Part shown: one piece after another, positions 9,112-16,615 of the stretch
Layout of the letters: each line of letters begins with the position of its first letter
How positions within the stretch are numbered: position 1 is the stretch's first letter
Assembly: GCF_018861705.1 (NCBI RefSeq)
Contig: NZ_JAHLEC010000001.1
Coordinates: forward strand, 1-64,000
DNA: 64,000 nucleotides
Origin: Clostridium psychrophilum
GTDB lineage: Bacteria; Bacillota; Clostridia; Clostridiales; Clostridiaceae
Direction: 5' to 3'
Program-made: the position numbers and the translations under genes
The notes under the pieces: generated by a model
Seen by the model: the letters and a program-made list of their open reading frames with translations, nothing else
The model's database searches: none
What the model was told of the DNA's origin: nothing

Positions 9112-10037
9112 TATTTATCTACCCCCAAAAGTTTAGCAATAAGTGCCATTCTTGCATACATTCCAAATTTTGCTTGTCTAAAATAACACGCCCTTGGATC
9201 AGTATCTAATTCTACAGCTATTTCATTAACTCTAGGTAGTGGGTGAAGAATTATCATGTCTTTCTTAGCTTTTAACATTTTTTCTTTGTTTAATATATAA
9301 ATATCTTTAAGTCTTATATAATCTTCCTCATTAAAAAATCTTTCTTTTTGAACTCTAGTCATATACAAAATATCAAGTTCTCCAATAACCTCTTCTAATT
9401 TTTGGACTTCACAAAACTCTATATTATTTTTCTCAAGCACTTCTTCTTTAATATATTTAGGAATTTTTAATTCGTTTGGTGCAATAAGTACAAACTTTAT
9501 ATTTTCATATCTTGACATGGCTTTAATTAATGAATGCACTGTTCTACCAAACTTTAAATCGCCACAAAACCCTATAGTTAAGTTTGACAATGTTCCTTTA
9601 ATATTTCTTATAGTCAAAAGATCAGTAAGAGTTTGAGTTGGATGTTGATGACCACCATCGCCTGCATTTATTACTGGCATTTTAGAGTTCATAGCGGCAA
9701 CCTTAGCTGCTCCCTCTTTTGGATGCCTAATTGCTGCAATATCTGCATAACATTCTACTGTTCTTATAGTATCAGCTATACTTTCTCCCTTTGAAGCCGA
9801 ACTAGATGCCGCCTCAGAAAATCCTAATACCTGACCTCCAAGTCTTAACATTGCTGCTTCAAAACTTAATCTTGTTCGTGTACTTGGTTCATAAAATAAT
9901 GTTGCTAAAATTAATCCATCACATATATGGGAAAATTTTTTAGGTTCCTTAATTATCTCATCTGCATAATTAAAAATTTCCTCAAGTTCTTGTAATGATA
10001 AATCCATTGGGTCAACCAAATTTCTTCCTTTTAACAT
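9111..10037 (-). CDS. pyrB: Aspartate carbamoyltransferase catalytic subunit
   Basis: Joins carbamoyl phosphate and aspartate, the committed pyrimidine step. At 308 aa it has normal length. The carbamoyl-phosphate site is [13 protein letters not shown] near residue 48, with HPTQTLTDL and HPLPRVNE further on. It is the first gene of the operon. Its ribosome binding site is embedded in the second PyrR-type element, which suggests UMP-PyrR may also limit translation. No carA, carB or pyrR lies in the window. Confidence 0.95.
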   Translation of the reverse strand: MLKGRNLVDPMDLSLQELEEIFNYADEIIKEPKKFSHICDGLILATLFYEPSTRTRLSFEAAMLRLGGQVLGFSEAASSSASKGESIADTIRTVECYADIAAIRHPKEGAAKVAAMNSKMPVINAGDGGHQHPTQTLTDLLTIRNIKGTLSNLTIGFCGDLKFGRTVHSLIKAMSRYENIKFVLIAPNELKIPKYIKEEVLEKNNIEFCEVQKLEEVIGELDILYMTRVQKERFFNEEDYIRLKDIYILNKEKMLKAKKDMIILHPLPRVNEIAVELDTDPRACYFRQAKFGMYARMALIAKLLGVDK

Positions 10038-10047
10038 TATTATATCC

Positions 10048-10085
10048 TCTCCTTCTCAGCCTCTCCGGACTAAATTTAAAGGTAC
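10048..10085 (-). promoter_or_regulatory. PyrR-binding element 2, at the pyrB ribosome binding site
   Basis: On the minus strand the leader reads AGTCCGGAGAGGCTGAGAAG, the PyrR anti-antiterminator loop consensus (AGUCCNGNGAGGCU). The AAGGAGAGG that follows is pyrB's ribosome binding site, so protein bound here could hide it. The core loop is at 10051-10071. Confidence 0.85.
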
Positions 10086-10120
10086 TACAGTACTTTTAAT
10101 ATTAAATTTATTTTATACAC

Positions 10121-10150
10121 AAAAAACGCCATCTCTATTACGAGAAGGCG
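10121..10150 (-). terminator. Pyrimidine operon attenuator
   Basis: Minus-strand hairpin CGCCTTCTCG-TAAT-AGAGATGGCG followed directly by TTTTTT. It sits between the two PyrR elements, 85 bases before pyrB. This is the layout of PyrR-controlled attenuators: UMP-bound PyrR on the upstream loop would favour termination. Confidence 0.8.
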
Positions 10151-10173
10151 TAGCAATAACACTTTAAACATCT

Positions 10174-10212
10174 ACTTCCTTCTCAGTCTCTCGGGCCAAA
10201 TTAAAGGTGATT
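10174..10212 (-). promoter_or_regulatory. PyrR-binding element 1, leader of the pyr operon
   Basis: The minus strand reads GGCCCGAGAGACTGAGAAGG (10197-10178), a near match to the PyrR loop consensus. It is flanked by TTTAATTT and its partner bases. It lies just upstream of the attenuator hairpin, where the anti-antiterminator is expected. Confidence 0.8.
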
Positions 10213-10231
10213 TTTTATTTATTCTTTTATT

Positions 10232-10260
10232 ATATTACTATATATTTTAATTCATGTCAA
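10232..10260 (-). promoter_or_regulatory. Promoter of the pyrimidine operon
   Basis: Minus strand: TTGACA (10260-10255), a 17-base spacer, TAATAT (10237-10232). This is a near-perfect vegetative promoter. Transcription would start about 20 bases before the first PyrR element. Confidence 0.8.
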
Positions 10261-10420
10261 CACAATTGTAATTGATATTAAAAACTTGCTTTATTCATTA
10301 TGTAAGCCATATTCATTATGTAAGCCTTATGTAACCCAATATATCTTCTATATTCTACAAACTAGTGAGCATTCCTCCAAATCATTCAAATTATTTATAT
10401 CTTAGTATAAATGTTTTACA

Positions 10421-10470
10421 AAAGTATTAAGGCAACAATAAATTTTATATTATTGCCGCCTTAATACTTT
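10421..10470 (-). terminator. Hairpin terminator after the lipoprotein gene
   Basis: The arms AAAGTATTAAGGC and GCCTTAATACTTT pair, with further pairing inside (ACAATAA with TTATTG). On the minus strand CTTTTG follows. It begins 21 bases after the lipoprotein stop. Confidence 0.6.
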
Positions 10471-10490
10471 TAAAATTATGTTTTCAACTT

Positions 10491-10970
10491 TTAATTTGTT
10501 TTAGTACTCTGTGAACTCTTCATAGCTGCCTGAAGATTTTTATTTATTGTAGTAGCTTGAGCTTTAGTAATTACTTTACTAGTAACTAAAACACTTAATT
10601 TGGCATTTTTAGAATCTGATTTGCCTGTTGGAACTGAGCCACTTGGTTTTTGATTATCCGTTGGAGGCGTTCCACTTGGTTTTTTACCATCCGCTTGTGA
10701 TCCGCCACCTGGTGGTGTAGCTTTTACAAGCACTGCTAGCACTTTATCAGATTGAACTTGTGTTATAGTTTTAGCAACAACTAATGCTTTAAGAACATTT
10801 GTGTAGGTTGTTTTCATCGCAGTTGAATCGCCTTTATTAGTACTTGCTTTTGGCGTAGTAGTCGATGTTGTTGTAGACGCAGCAGTTGTTTTTGAACCAC
10901 ATCCAACAAGCATCCCCATAGTAATAGTAGCAGCCATTAATATTGATGTAATTTTTTTAGTCTTTTTCAT
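10491..10970 (-). CDS. Small putative lipoprotein with two related helical segments
   Basis: This 159-aa product has a lipoprotein signal: a Lys-rich start, a hydrophobic stretch and the lipobox LVGC with Cys at about residue 24. A Thr/Ser-rich stretch follows. Two similar segments of about 25 residues then appear, LKALVVAKTITQVQSDKVL and LSVLVTSKVITKAQATTIN, separated by a Gly/Pro/Lys-rich linker with repeated KPSG. It is likely exported and anchored on the outer face of the membrane. I recognise no named family. It is monocistronic, with a GGTGGTG site and its own terminator. Confidence 0.65.
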   Translation of the reverse strand: MKKTKKITSILMAATITMGMLVGCGSKTTAASTTTSTTTPKASTNKGDSTAMKTTYTNVLKALVVAKTITQVQSDKVLAVLVKATPPGGGSQADGKKPSGTPPTDNQKPSGSVPTGKSDSKNAKLSVLVTSKVITKAQATTINKNLQAAMKSSQSTKTN

Positions 10971-11198
10971 TTTGACACCACCTATTAGTTTTTATTTTTT
11001 ATAAATTGTTTATTAAAAATATGCTAATAGTCATTTAAAATCGATAGGATGTTAATTTTTATACTTATAAATGTTTTAACTTCCTATATATTTATAATAA
11101 CAGGCAATTATAGAAATATAATCAAATAATTATGTGAACTTTATGGCTTTTGCATCAATATTTTATTTTTTTCTAACATTAGAAAAGTGCGATATAAC

Positions 11199-11244
11199 AA
11201 AAATATAGCAAGTTTTACATTTCTGTAAAGCTTGCTATATTTTT
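11199..11244 (-). terminator. Terminator of the tRNA cluster
   Basis: The minus-strand arms AAAAATATAGCAAG and CTTGCTATATTTTT enclose a loop that can pair further (CTTTACAG with TGTAAAG-like bases). The stem ends in T-runs and starts six bases after the last tRNA. Confidence 0.8.
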
Positions 11245-11249
11245 GTTTA

Positions 11250-11326
11250 TGGTGCGCCCAGAGGGAGTCGAACCCACGACCTTCAGATTCGAAGTCTGCA
11301 ACTCTATCCATCTGAGCTATGGGCGC
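11250..11326 (-). tRNA. tRNA-Arg (anticodon TCG)
   Basis: 77 nt with encoded CCA. The acceptor GCGCCCA pairs with TGGGCGC, the anticodon loop is CTTCGAA and the T loop TTCGACT. It reads CGA. It is the last gene of the cluster and lies behind a perfect terminator-like hairpin. Confidence 0.95.
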
Positions 11327-11343
11327 ATATTAAAACAATTTTT

Positions 11344-11377
11344 AAAAAGTCTTTAGTATAAATACTAAAGACTTTTT
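11344..11377 (-). terminator. Perfect hairpin inside the tRNA cluster
   Basis: Sixteen-base arms AAAAAGTCTTTAGTAT and ATACTAAAGACTTTTT with a two-base centre. On the minus strand the stem ends in a T-run, so it looks like an intrinsic terminator. The tRNA-Arg(TCG) gene follows 17 bases later with no room for its own promoter, so read-through or processing must occur if that gene is expressed. Confidence 0.7.
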
Positions 11378-11379
11378 AT

Positions 11380-11453
11380 TGGAGCGGGTAGAGGGAATCG
11401 AACCCTCGTAATTAGCTTGGAAGGCTAACACTCTACCATTGAGTTATACCCGC
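11380..11453 (-). tRNA. tRNA-Gly (anticodon TCC)
   Basis: 74 nt with CCA. Acceptor GCGGGTA, anticodon loop CTTCCAA. It differs from the other two Gly(TCC) copies at two positions, one in the D arm (CAATGG against CAGTGG) and one in the T arm region (TTACGAGGG against TTATGAGGG). Confidence 0.95.
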
Positions 11454-11460
11454 AAATTTC

Positions 11461-11535
11461 TGGAGCGGAAGACGAGATTCGAACTCGCGACGTCCACCTT
11501 GGCAAGGTGGCACTCTACCGCTGAGCTACTTCCGC
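11461..11535 (-). tRNA. tRNA-Gly (anticodon GCC)
   Basis: 75 nt with CCA. Acceptor GCGGAAG, anticodon loop TTGCCAA between CCACC and GGTGG. It is part of the Lys-Leu-Gly block that recurs at 12511-12787. Confidence 0.95.
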
Positions 11536-11561
11536 ATATGCTAATTGTTACAAATAGTAAT

Positions 11562-11646
11562 TGGTGCAGGTGAAGGGAGTTGAACCCATACACCCGAAGG
11601 CGCAAGATCCTAAGTCTTGTGCGTCTGCCAATTCCGCCACACCTGC
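11562..11646 (-). tRNA. tRNA-Leu (anticodon TAG)
   Basis: 85 nt with CCA and the long variable arm of a class II tRNA. The anticodon loop CTTAGGA lies between CAAGA and TCTTG. It reads CUA and probably other CUN codons. Confidence 0.95.
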
Positions 11647-11661
11647 ATATTATTACTATTT

Positions 11662-11737
11662 TGGTGGCTTACCGGAGAATCGAACTCCGGACACCATGAT
11701 TAAAAGTCATGTGCTCTACCAACTGAGCTAGTAAACC
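11662..11737 (-). tRNA. tRNA-Lys (anticodon TTT)
   Basis: 76 nt with CCA. Anticodon loop CTTTTAA between CATGA and TCATG. The acceptor GGTTTAC pairs with GTAAGCC, including one G-T pair. Confidence 0.95.
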
Positions 11738-11822
11738 ATATTATTGTAACATTATAAGTCAAATATAAGATTAAATAATTAAAGAGTCCAATGCCTTACT
11801 TTTATAACATCAAATTCTTTAA

Positions 11823-11899
11823 TGGGGTGGACGATGGGGCTCGAACCCACGACAACCAGTACCACAAACTGGCGCTCTACCAACTGAACTACGTCCACC
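11823..11899 (-). tRNA. tRNA-His (anticodon GTG)
   Basis: 77 nt including the extra 5' G (complement of 11899) opposite C73, the identity mark of histidine tRNA. Anticodon loop TTGTGGT between CCAGT and ACTGG. Confidence 0.95.
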
Positions 11900-11981
11900 A
11901 TATGAAAAATTTTAAATTATCAAAATATATAAAGTTCAGATTCTAATTTATTACCTTTTTTATCTAAATTCAAACTTATAA

Positions 11982-12058
11982 TGGGGTGGACGATGGGGCT
12001 CGAACCCACGACAACCAGTACCACAAACTGGCGCTCTACCAACTGAACTACGTCCACC
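11982..12058 (-). tRNA. tRNA-His (anticodon GTG)
   Basis: Same sequence as the copies at 11823 and 12874, with the extra 5' G and encoded CCA. Two histidine genes stand side by side here because of a local duplication. Confidence 0.95.
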
Positions 12059-12061
12059 ATA

Positions 12062-12138
<77 letters not shown>

Positions 12139-12169
12139 ATAAATGATTTAATATATCTATTAAAATGTT

Positions 12170-12243
12170 TGGAGCGGGTAGAGGGAATCGAACCCTCATA
12201 ATTAGCTTGGAAGGCTAACACTCTACCACTGAGTTATACCCGC
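12170..12243 (-). tRNA. tRNA-Gly (anticodon TCC)
   Basis: 74 nt with CCA, anticodon loop CTTCCAA. It matches the copy at 13066-13139. Confidence 0.95.
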
Positions 12244-12256
12244 ATATCAATTTAAA

Positions 12257-12332
12257 TGGTCGGGGTGACAGGGATTGAACCTGCGACCTCATGGTCCCAA
12301 ACCACGCGCGCTCCCAGCTGCGCTACACCCCG
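12257..12332 (-). tRNA. tRNA-Pro (anticodon TGG)
   Basis: 76 nt with CCA. Acceptor CGGGGTG with CACCCCG, anticodon loop TTTGGGA. It matches the copy at 13153-13228. Confidence 0.95.
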
Positions 12333-12345
12333 GCATATATTAAAA

Positions 12346-12421
12346 TGGTGCGACATCGGGGTCTTGAACCCCGGACACCCTGATTAAGAGTCAGGTGCTC
12401 TACCAACTGAGCTAATGACGC
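12346..12421 (-). tRNA. tRNA-Lys (anticodon CTT)
   Basis: 76 nt with CCA, anticodon loop CTCTTAA. The acceptor strands GCGTCAT and ATGTCGC leave a T-T mismatch at position 4/69; all other pairs form. It is single-copy in the cluster and sits at the junction between the two duplicated halves. Confidence 0.92.
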
Positions 12422-12426
12422 ATATT

Positions 12427-12503
<77 letters not shown>

Positions 12504-12510
12504 AAGTTTC

Positions 12511-12585
12511 TGGAGCGGAAGACGAGATTCGAACTCGCGACGTCCACCTTGGCAAGGTGGCACTCTACCGCTGAGCTACTTCCGC
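12511..12585 (-). tRNA. tRNA-Gly (anticodon GCC)
   Basis: 75 nt with CCA, same as the copy at 11461-11535. It is the last member of the second Lys-Leu-Gly block. Confidence 0.95.
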
Positions 12586-12611
12586 ATATGTTAATTATTA
12601 TAAATAGTAAT

Positions 12612-12696
12612 TGGTGCAGGTGAAGGGAGTTGAACCCATACACCCGAAGGCGCAAGATCCTAAGTCTTGTGCGTCTGCCAATTCCGCCACACCTGC
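12612..12696 (-). tRNA. tRNA-Leu (anticodon TAG)
   Basis: 85 nt class II tRNA with CCA, same as the copy at 11562-11646. The spacers on both sides also match with only a few changes. Confidence 0.95.
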
Positions 12697-12711
12697 ATAT
12701 TATTACTATTT

Positions 12712-12787
12712 TGGTGGCTTACCGGAGAATCGAACTCCGGACACCATGATTAAAAGTCATGTGCTCTACCAACTGAGCTAGTAAACC
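12712..12787 (-). tRNA. tRNA-Lys (anticodon TTT)
   Basis: 76 nt with CCA, same as the copy at 11662-11737. Confidence 0.95.
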
Positions 12788-12791
12788 ATAA

Positions 12792-12866
12792 TGGCTGGGA
12801 TAGCAGGATTTGAACCTACGAATGCCACAGTCAAAGTGTGGTGCCTTACCGCTTGGCGATATCCCA
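12792..12866 (-). tRNA. tRNA-Gln (anticodon TTG)
   Basis: 75 nt with CCA. Acceptor TGGGATA with TATCCCA, anticodon loop CTTTGAC between CCACA and TGTGG. It is single-copy in this cluster. The other duplicated block has a second His at this place. Confidence 0.95.
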
Positions 12867-12873
12867 ATGTAAA

Positions 12874-12950
12874 TGGGGTGGACGATGGGGCTCGAACCCA
12901 CGACAACCAGTACCACAAACTGGCGCTCTACCAACTGAACTACGTCCACC
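12874..12950 (-). tRNA. tRNA-His (anticodon GTG)
   Basis: 77 nt with the extra 5' G and CCA; third copy of the histidine gene. Confidence 0.95.
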
Positions 12951-12953
12951 GTA

Positions 12954-13030
<77 letters not shown>

Positions 13031-13065
13031 ATAAATATTAATGATTTATTAAGCATTAATATATT

Positions 13066-13139
13066 TGGAGCGGGTAGAGGGAATCGAACCCTCATAATTA
13101 GCTTGGAAGGCTAACACTCTACCACTGAGTTATACCCGC
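13066..13139 (-). tRNA. tRNA-Gly (anticodon TCC)
   Basis: 74 nt with CCA, anticodon loop CTTCCAA; second gene of the cluster in transcription order. Confidence 0.95.
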
Positions 13140-13152
13140 ATATTAATTTAAG

Positions 13153-13228
13153 TGGTCGGGGTGACAGGGATTGAACCTGCGACCTCATGGTCCCAAACCA
13201 CGCGCGCTCCCAGCTGCGCTACACCCCG
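13153..13228 (-). tRNA. tRNA-Pro (anticodon TGG)
   Basis: 76 nt with CCA, anticodon loop TTTGGGA. First gene of the cluster, about 100 bases after the promoter -10 box. Confidence 0.95.
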
Positions 13229-13327
13229 ATATTCATTAAATGCCCACAAAAATACATTTAATGCCCTAAATCAACTTTGTCCTCATAAATATTCAAATTC
13301 AATGATTATTTTCTGACAACATGGATT

Positions 13328-13356
13328 ATTTTACACCATATACATTAATACGTCAA
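13328..13356 (-). promoter_or_regulatory. Promoter of the tRNA cluster
   Basis: Minus strand: TTGACG (13356-13351), 17-base spacer, TAAAAT (13333-13328). A strong vegetative promoter facing the 20 tRNA genes. Confidence 0.75.
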
Positions 13357-13374
13357 TACTTTTTTTAAACTTTG

Positions 13375-13845
13375 CTAAAACCTTATTATATTTGGTTCTA
13401 TGCTCTCTTTCTCTATGCTTATAATAGCATAGCTCCGAGCCCCATCTCTTGGAAGCGATGCACTGCCTGGATTTATATACCATATACCCTCTAAAAAATC
13501 TATTTTTGCAATATGTGTATGCCCATATAAAACTATGTCAGCACCTGTTTCTAAAGCCTTGTATCGTAATTTAGTCAAATTTTCTTTTACGCCATATCTA
13601 TGTCCATGAGTTACAAAAATCCTTTTTCCACTAACTTCTTCTACCCTATCATTAGGCACTATTGTAGAAAAATCACAATTACCTTTTACATTAATTATTT
13701 TCCCCTTGTAAAACTTTTGTATTATTAATATGTCATCTACATTATCGCCTAAGTGAATTAACACATCTACTCCACTCACTTCATTCTCTAACCTTTTTAT
13801 GCTACTTACAATCCTATGTGTATCGCTTATTACACCTATACGCAT
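13375..13845 (-). CDS. YfcE/MJ0936-type metallophosphoesterase
   Basis: Small phosphodiesterase (156 aa) with the complete metal-binding set: SDTH near residue 7, HLGD near 31, KGNCD near 54, THGHRYGVK near 79 and GHTH near 106. Relatives hydrolyse phosphodiesters in vitro with manganese; the natural substrate is unknown. It follows the XTP pyrophosphatase gene by about 70 bases, a pairing common in Firmicutes. A GAGGGTG site precedes the ATG. Confidence 0.88.
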   Translation of the reverse strand: MRIGVISDTHRIVSSIKRLENEVSGVDVLIHLGDNVDDILIIQKFYKGKIINVKGNCDFSTIVPNDRVEEVSGKRIFVTHGHRYGVKENLTKLRYKALETGADIVLYGHTHIAKIDFLEGIWYINPGSASLPRDGARSYAIISIEKESIEPNIIRF

Positions 13846-13876
13846 AATAAATCACCCTCTTCATTAATAAAATGCA

Positions 13877-13900
13877 AGGCATCATTTTTCTTAGATGCCT
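13877..13900 (-). terminator. Weak hairpin between the XTP pyrophosphatase and phosphoesterase genes
   Basis: AGGCATC and GATGCCT pair around a 10-base loop. On the minus strand TTGCATTTTATT follows, a poor T-run. It may only partly end transcription. Confidence 0.4.
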
Positions 13901-13911
13901 AATAATATATT

Positions 13912-14508
13912 CTACATTAATTTTTTAAGTTCATCTTTTAATTTATTTAATGCTCTTCCTCTATGGCTTATAGCATTTTTTTCTTGCTTGCTCATTTGTG
14001 CAAAGGTTTTATTATATTCTTTAATGAAAAACAAAGGATCATACCCAAATCCTTCATCACCTCTAAATTCTGATGTAATTGTCCCACAAACTTCACCTTG
14101 AACCTTTATTACATTATCCTCATCAACTATAAGAACCATAGCGCAAACAAATTTAGCTTTCCTTTGTTCATCTTTTGCACCACCTAGAAGATACAACAAT
14201 TTTTCATTATTTGCTTTAGTATCCCCATGAACACCCGCAAACCTAGCTGAGAAAACACCTGGTGCTCCATTTAGCGATTCCACTGATAAACCTGAATCAT
14301 CGGCAAGTACCATGTTTCCGTCAGCTATTTTATAAATTTCATTAGCTTTTAGGTATGCATTATCCATGAATGTACTTCCTGTTTCTTCTACATCAATATT
14401 AATATTCGCGTCCTTTAATGATACTACTTCAAAAGGAAATTGTGATAGAATTTCCTTTATTTCTATAATCTTATGTTCATTATTGCTAGCAATTATTATT
14501 TTTTTCAT
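13912..14508 (-). CDS. rdgB: XTP/dITP diphosphatase (RdgB/HAM1 family)
   Basis: Removes non-canonical purine nucleotides (XTP, dITP, ITP) by cleaving pyrophosphate, which protects DNA. The opening [17 protein letters not shown] holds the (T/S)xNxxK motif, with LADDSGL and [11 protein letters not shown] further on, and SHRGRAL near the end. I start at 14508 (198 aa) because AGGAGG is six bases upstream; an in-frame ATG at 14523 has no site. Confidence 0.93.
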   Translation of the reverse strand: MKKIIIASNNEHKIIEIKEILSQFPFEVVSLKDANINIDVEETGSTFMDNAYLKANEIYKIADGNMVLADDSGLSVESLNGAPGVFSARFAGVHGDTKANNEKLLYLLGGAKDEQRKAKFVCAMVLIVDEDNVIKVQGEVCGTITSEFRGDEGFGYDPLFFIKEYNKTFAQMSKQEKNAISHRGRALNKLKDELKKLM

Positions 14509-14583
14509 AATTATCCTCCTCACATCTGTTTTAGTAAATAATAATTAATTATTGTTACTTCATTTCTGTTAATTTAACTAGTA

Positions 14584-14853
14584 TTATATACTAAATAATT
14601 CATCTCTAGTAGGTGGTAAAACATCTTTTTCAATTTTATTTACTGCTAATATCTCCTTAGCCTCCGTTATCTTGCCTATTATAATAGTTCGTACACCTTT
14701 AATTATTCCATACATAGAATTTGTTACAAGTTCTTCTGCTCTATGTTCTTTCTTAACAACATTAATGCTATTTGCATAGTCTTTAGCCCTCTGCATCTCT
14801 TCTTGAATTAGAACCTCTTCTACCCTATATAAATGATTGCTCATGACAATCAT
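14584..14853 (-). CDS. Hypothetical protein, 89 aa
   Basis: Small soluble protein that I cannot assign. It is charged and mostly helical in character at the N-terminus (RVEEVLIQEEMQRAKDYANS). A hydrophobic stretch GIIKGVRTIIIGKI is too short and charged to be a clear membrane span. It lies upstream of rdgB on the same strand. Starts at 14853 and 14844 are both possible; neither has a strong ribosome site. Confidence 0.5.
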   Translation of the reverse strand: MIVMSNHLYRVEEVLIQEEMQRAKDYANSINVVKKEHRAEELVTNSMYGIIKGVRTIIIGKITEAKEILAVNKIEKDVLPPTRDELFSI

Positions 14854-15047
14854 AGTTTCTTTTATACATAATAATTTAATGCCAATAATATCACCGCAAA
14901 GTTTTGCACCTGAATTATTTGTTTTAAGTCATTCCAACTTAGTTTTTCAATTTTTATTTAAATTCTTCATTCCTATTTTCACAAAACAAGCACATTTTAT
15001 TGAATCTAATCATATTATCTATATAAGGACTAATATATGGTGGTGAT

Positions 15048-16433
15048 ATGTTGAATTTTTTAGGACCTTTTTTAAGGATCAATACATTAAACAAAAATAA
15101 CATAAAAAATCAATTTTTCTACTTATCAAAAGAATCATTAAGGAATATAGTTTTTGAGTCCAAGTGTGGAGTATATATTCCTGCACATGATTTAAAATCT
15201 AAAAGTCTTTCTAAGATTGATATTAACACAATTAAATTAAATTCTCCACTTTTGTGTATTTACAAAAAAGCAGATGCAAAATTAAAGTTGAAAGAAGGCG
15301 CATTAAGTTGGAATGAAAGCAAGTTAAAAAAAGAAATTACTATTAACGGCAATGCATTTATGACTTTATCATTATTAGAATTAGTAGATTATTATAGTAG
15401 CTTTAAAAATATTGATGATAATAAATATGCTCTAAGCTCTCTTTATCTTAATTTATGCAAAGAACAATTAGAGTTCTATGCTTCATATTTTCGTAATAAA
15501 GATGGGTTATTTGTAGACAAAAAAGATTTAACTGACCCTATGCAAAAAGAATTTACTTTTGAAAATAAGAACAATAAATTCAAATTTTCTGATCAAGCTT
15601 TTATGATGGCTGCTTACTTTAAATATTCTTCTTATGATACAGGCAAAAATGAACATGAATACGAAAAATTTTCACTAGATATTTTAAACATGTTTACTCA
15701 ATATAAAGAAGAAATTTACAATGTTTCTTTTGAAGAACTTAACAAGATATGCTTAGCTCTAAATATTTTTTATAAATACTCAGGCCTTGAAAAATGCGAA
15801 ACCTTATTGTTAGATTTTTTAGATTTGCTTGTCGAACAATATAATACTAAACCAACTTTAATTATTAATGCTAAATTAGACCATTGCTGTATTCTTTTTA
15901 TAAATTGCATGCTTATGTATAATAATAGTTCCATGCTTAAATTTAAAGATACTAGCGACGATTTACATGAAAAGCTTTTAAAATTATATGATAGTGAAAA
16001 AGGTGTCTTAGTAAAAGAAAGTTCCGAAAAGGAAATAAATTATACTTCTGATGAACTCATACTATATATGTATGGCCTAATGTTATATTCCGATTTCAAT
16101 AATTTGGAAGATAATTCACCAATGTTACAAGATATTTTTAAAAATCAAATTTTAGACTCCGGAATAATCTTAAGTTGGCCTGATTCTCCATCACTCGATG
16201 ACACAGAACATTATAGAGATTTCTCACTAAAAACAGAAGATTTATTACAAGACAATGATTTTAGAATGCCAGAAGTACCAACCCCTGATAACAATGAGTT
16301 AGCTTCTGTATTTATTAAAAGTGTAGTATACAATAAACGAAAAGAAAGCTTTAAGCAAAGTAAATCATCTTTTGATAGTAGCAAAAACATGTTTATATTT
16401 TTCATAGCTACATTCTTTCGCAATCAAAAATAA
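15048..16433 (+). CDS. Hypothetical protein, 461 aa
   Basis: Long protein without a signal peptide or membrane span and without a motif I recognise. It is rich in Lys, Asn, Leu and Phe. The middle (about residues 110-360) alternates helical blocks such as LSLLELVDYYSSFKN and LNKICLALNIFYKY, which could form an alpha-helical repeat or toroid. The C-terminus is polar, then ends in a hydrophobic FIFFIATFF. GGTGGTG precedes the ATG. It is monocistronic and is followed by a palindromic element. No neighbour hints at its job. Confidence 0.6.
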   Translation: MLNFLGPFLRINTLNKNNIKNQFFYLSKESLRNIVFESKCGVYIPAHDLKSKSLSKIDINTIKLNSPLLCIYKKADAKLKLKEGALSWNESKLKKEITINGNAFMTLSLLELVDYYSSFKNIDDNKYALSSLYLNLCKEQLEFYASYFRNKDGLFVDKKDLTDPMQKEFTFENKNNKFKFSDQAFMMAAYFKYSSYDTGKNEHEYEKFSLDILNMFTQYKEEIYNVSFEELNKICLALNIFYKYSGLEKCETLLLDFLDLLVEQYNTKPTLIINAKLDHCCILFINCMLMYNNSSMLKFKDTSDDLHEKLLKLYDSEKGVLVKESSEKEINYTSDELILYMYGLMLYSDFNNLEDNSPMLQDIFKNQILDSGIILSWPDSPSLDDTEHYRDFSLKTEDLLQDNDFRMPEVPTPDNNELASVFIKSVVYNKRKESFKQSKSSFDSSKNMFIFFIATFFRNQK

Positions 16434-16445
16434 TACATGATTTGA

Positions 16446-16615
16446 ATTTTTCTCTTTTGTTATGCTATAACTAAAAGTATATAATACTCAAAATATTTTC
16501 ACCTCACCAGATGGTTCTAGCATCTGTTTATAAAATAGATGTTAAAATTTCTAAGCAAAGTGAAAGTATTTCTAAAAATATATTCTTTTGTTATATCATA
16601 GTTTAAGAGAAATTT
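16446..16615. repeat. Imperfect palindromic element, family A, copy 2
   Basis: About 170 bp filling the space between two convergent genes. The left end has GCTATAACTAAAAGTATATA near 16464, nearly the same as the reversed right end of the element at 4098-4224. The right arm (TATTCTTTTGTTATATCATA near 16581) pairs with it imperfectly. The inner bases CATCTGTTTATAAAATAGATG form their own hairpin. Confidence 0.5.

Noticed and set aside
13040-13230. An attachment site for an integrated element at the 5' end of the tRNA cluster
   Set aside because: No integrase lies nearby and the repeated tRNA 3' ends come from gene duplication. The recombinase trio is 8 kb away and of a type that does not use tRNA genes as a rule.
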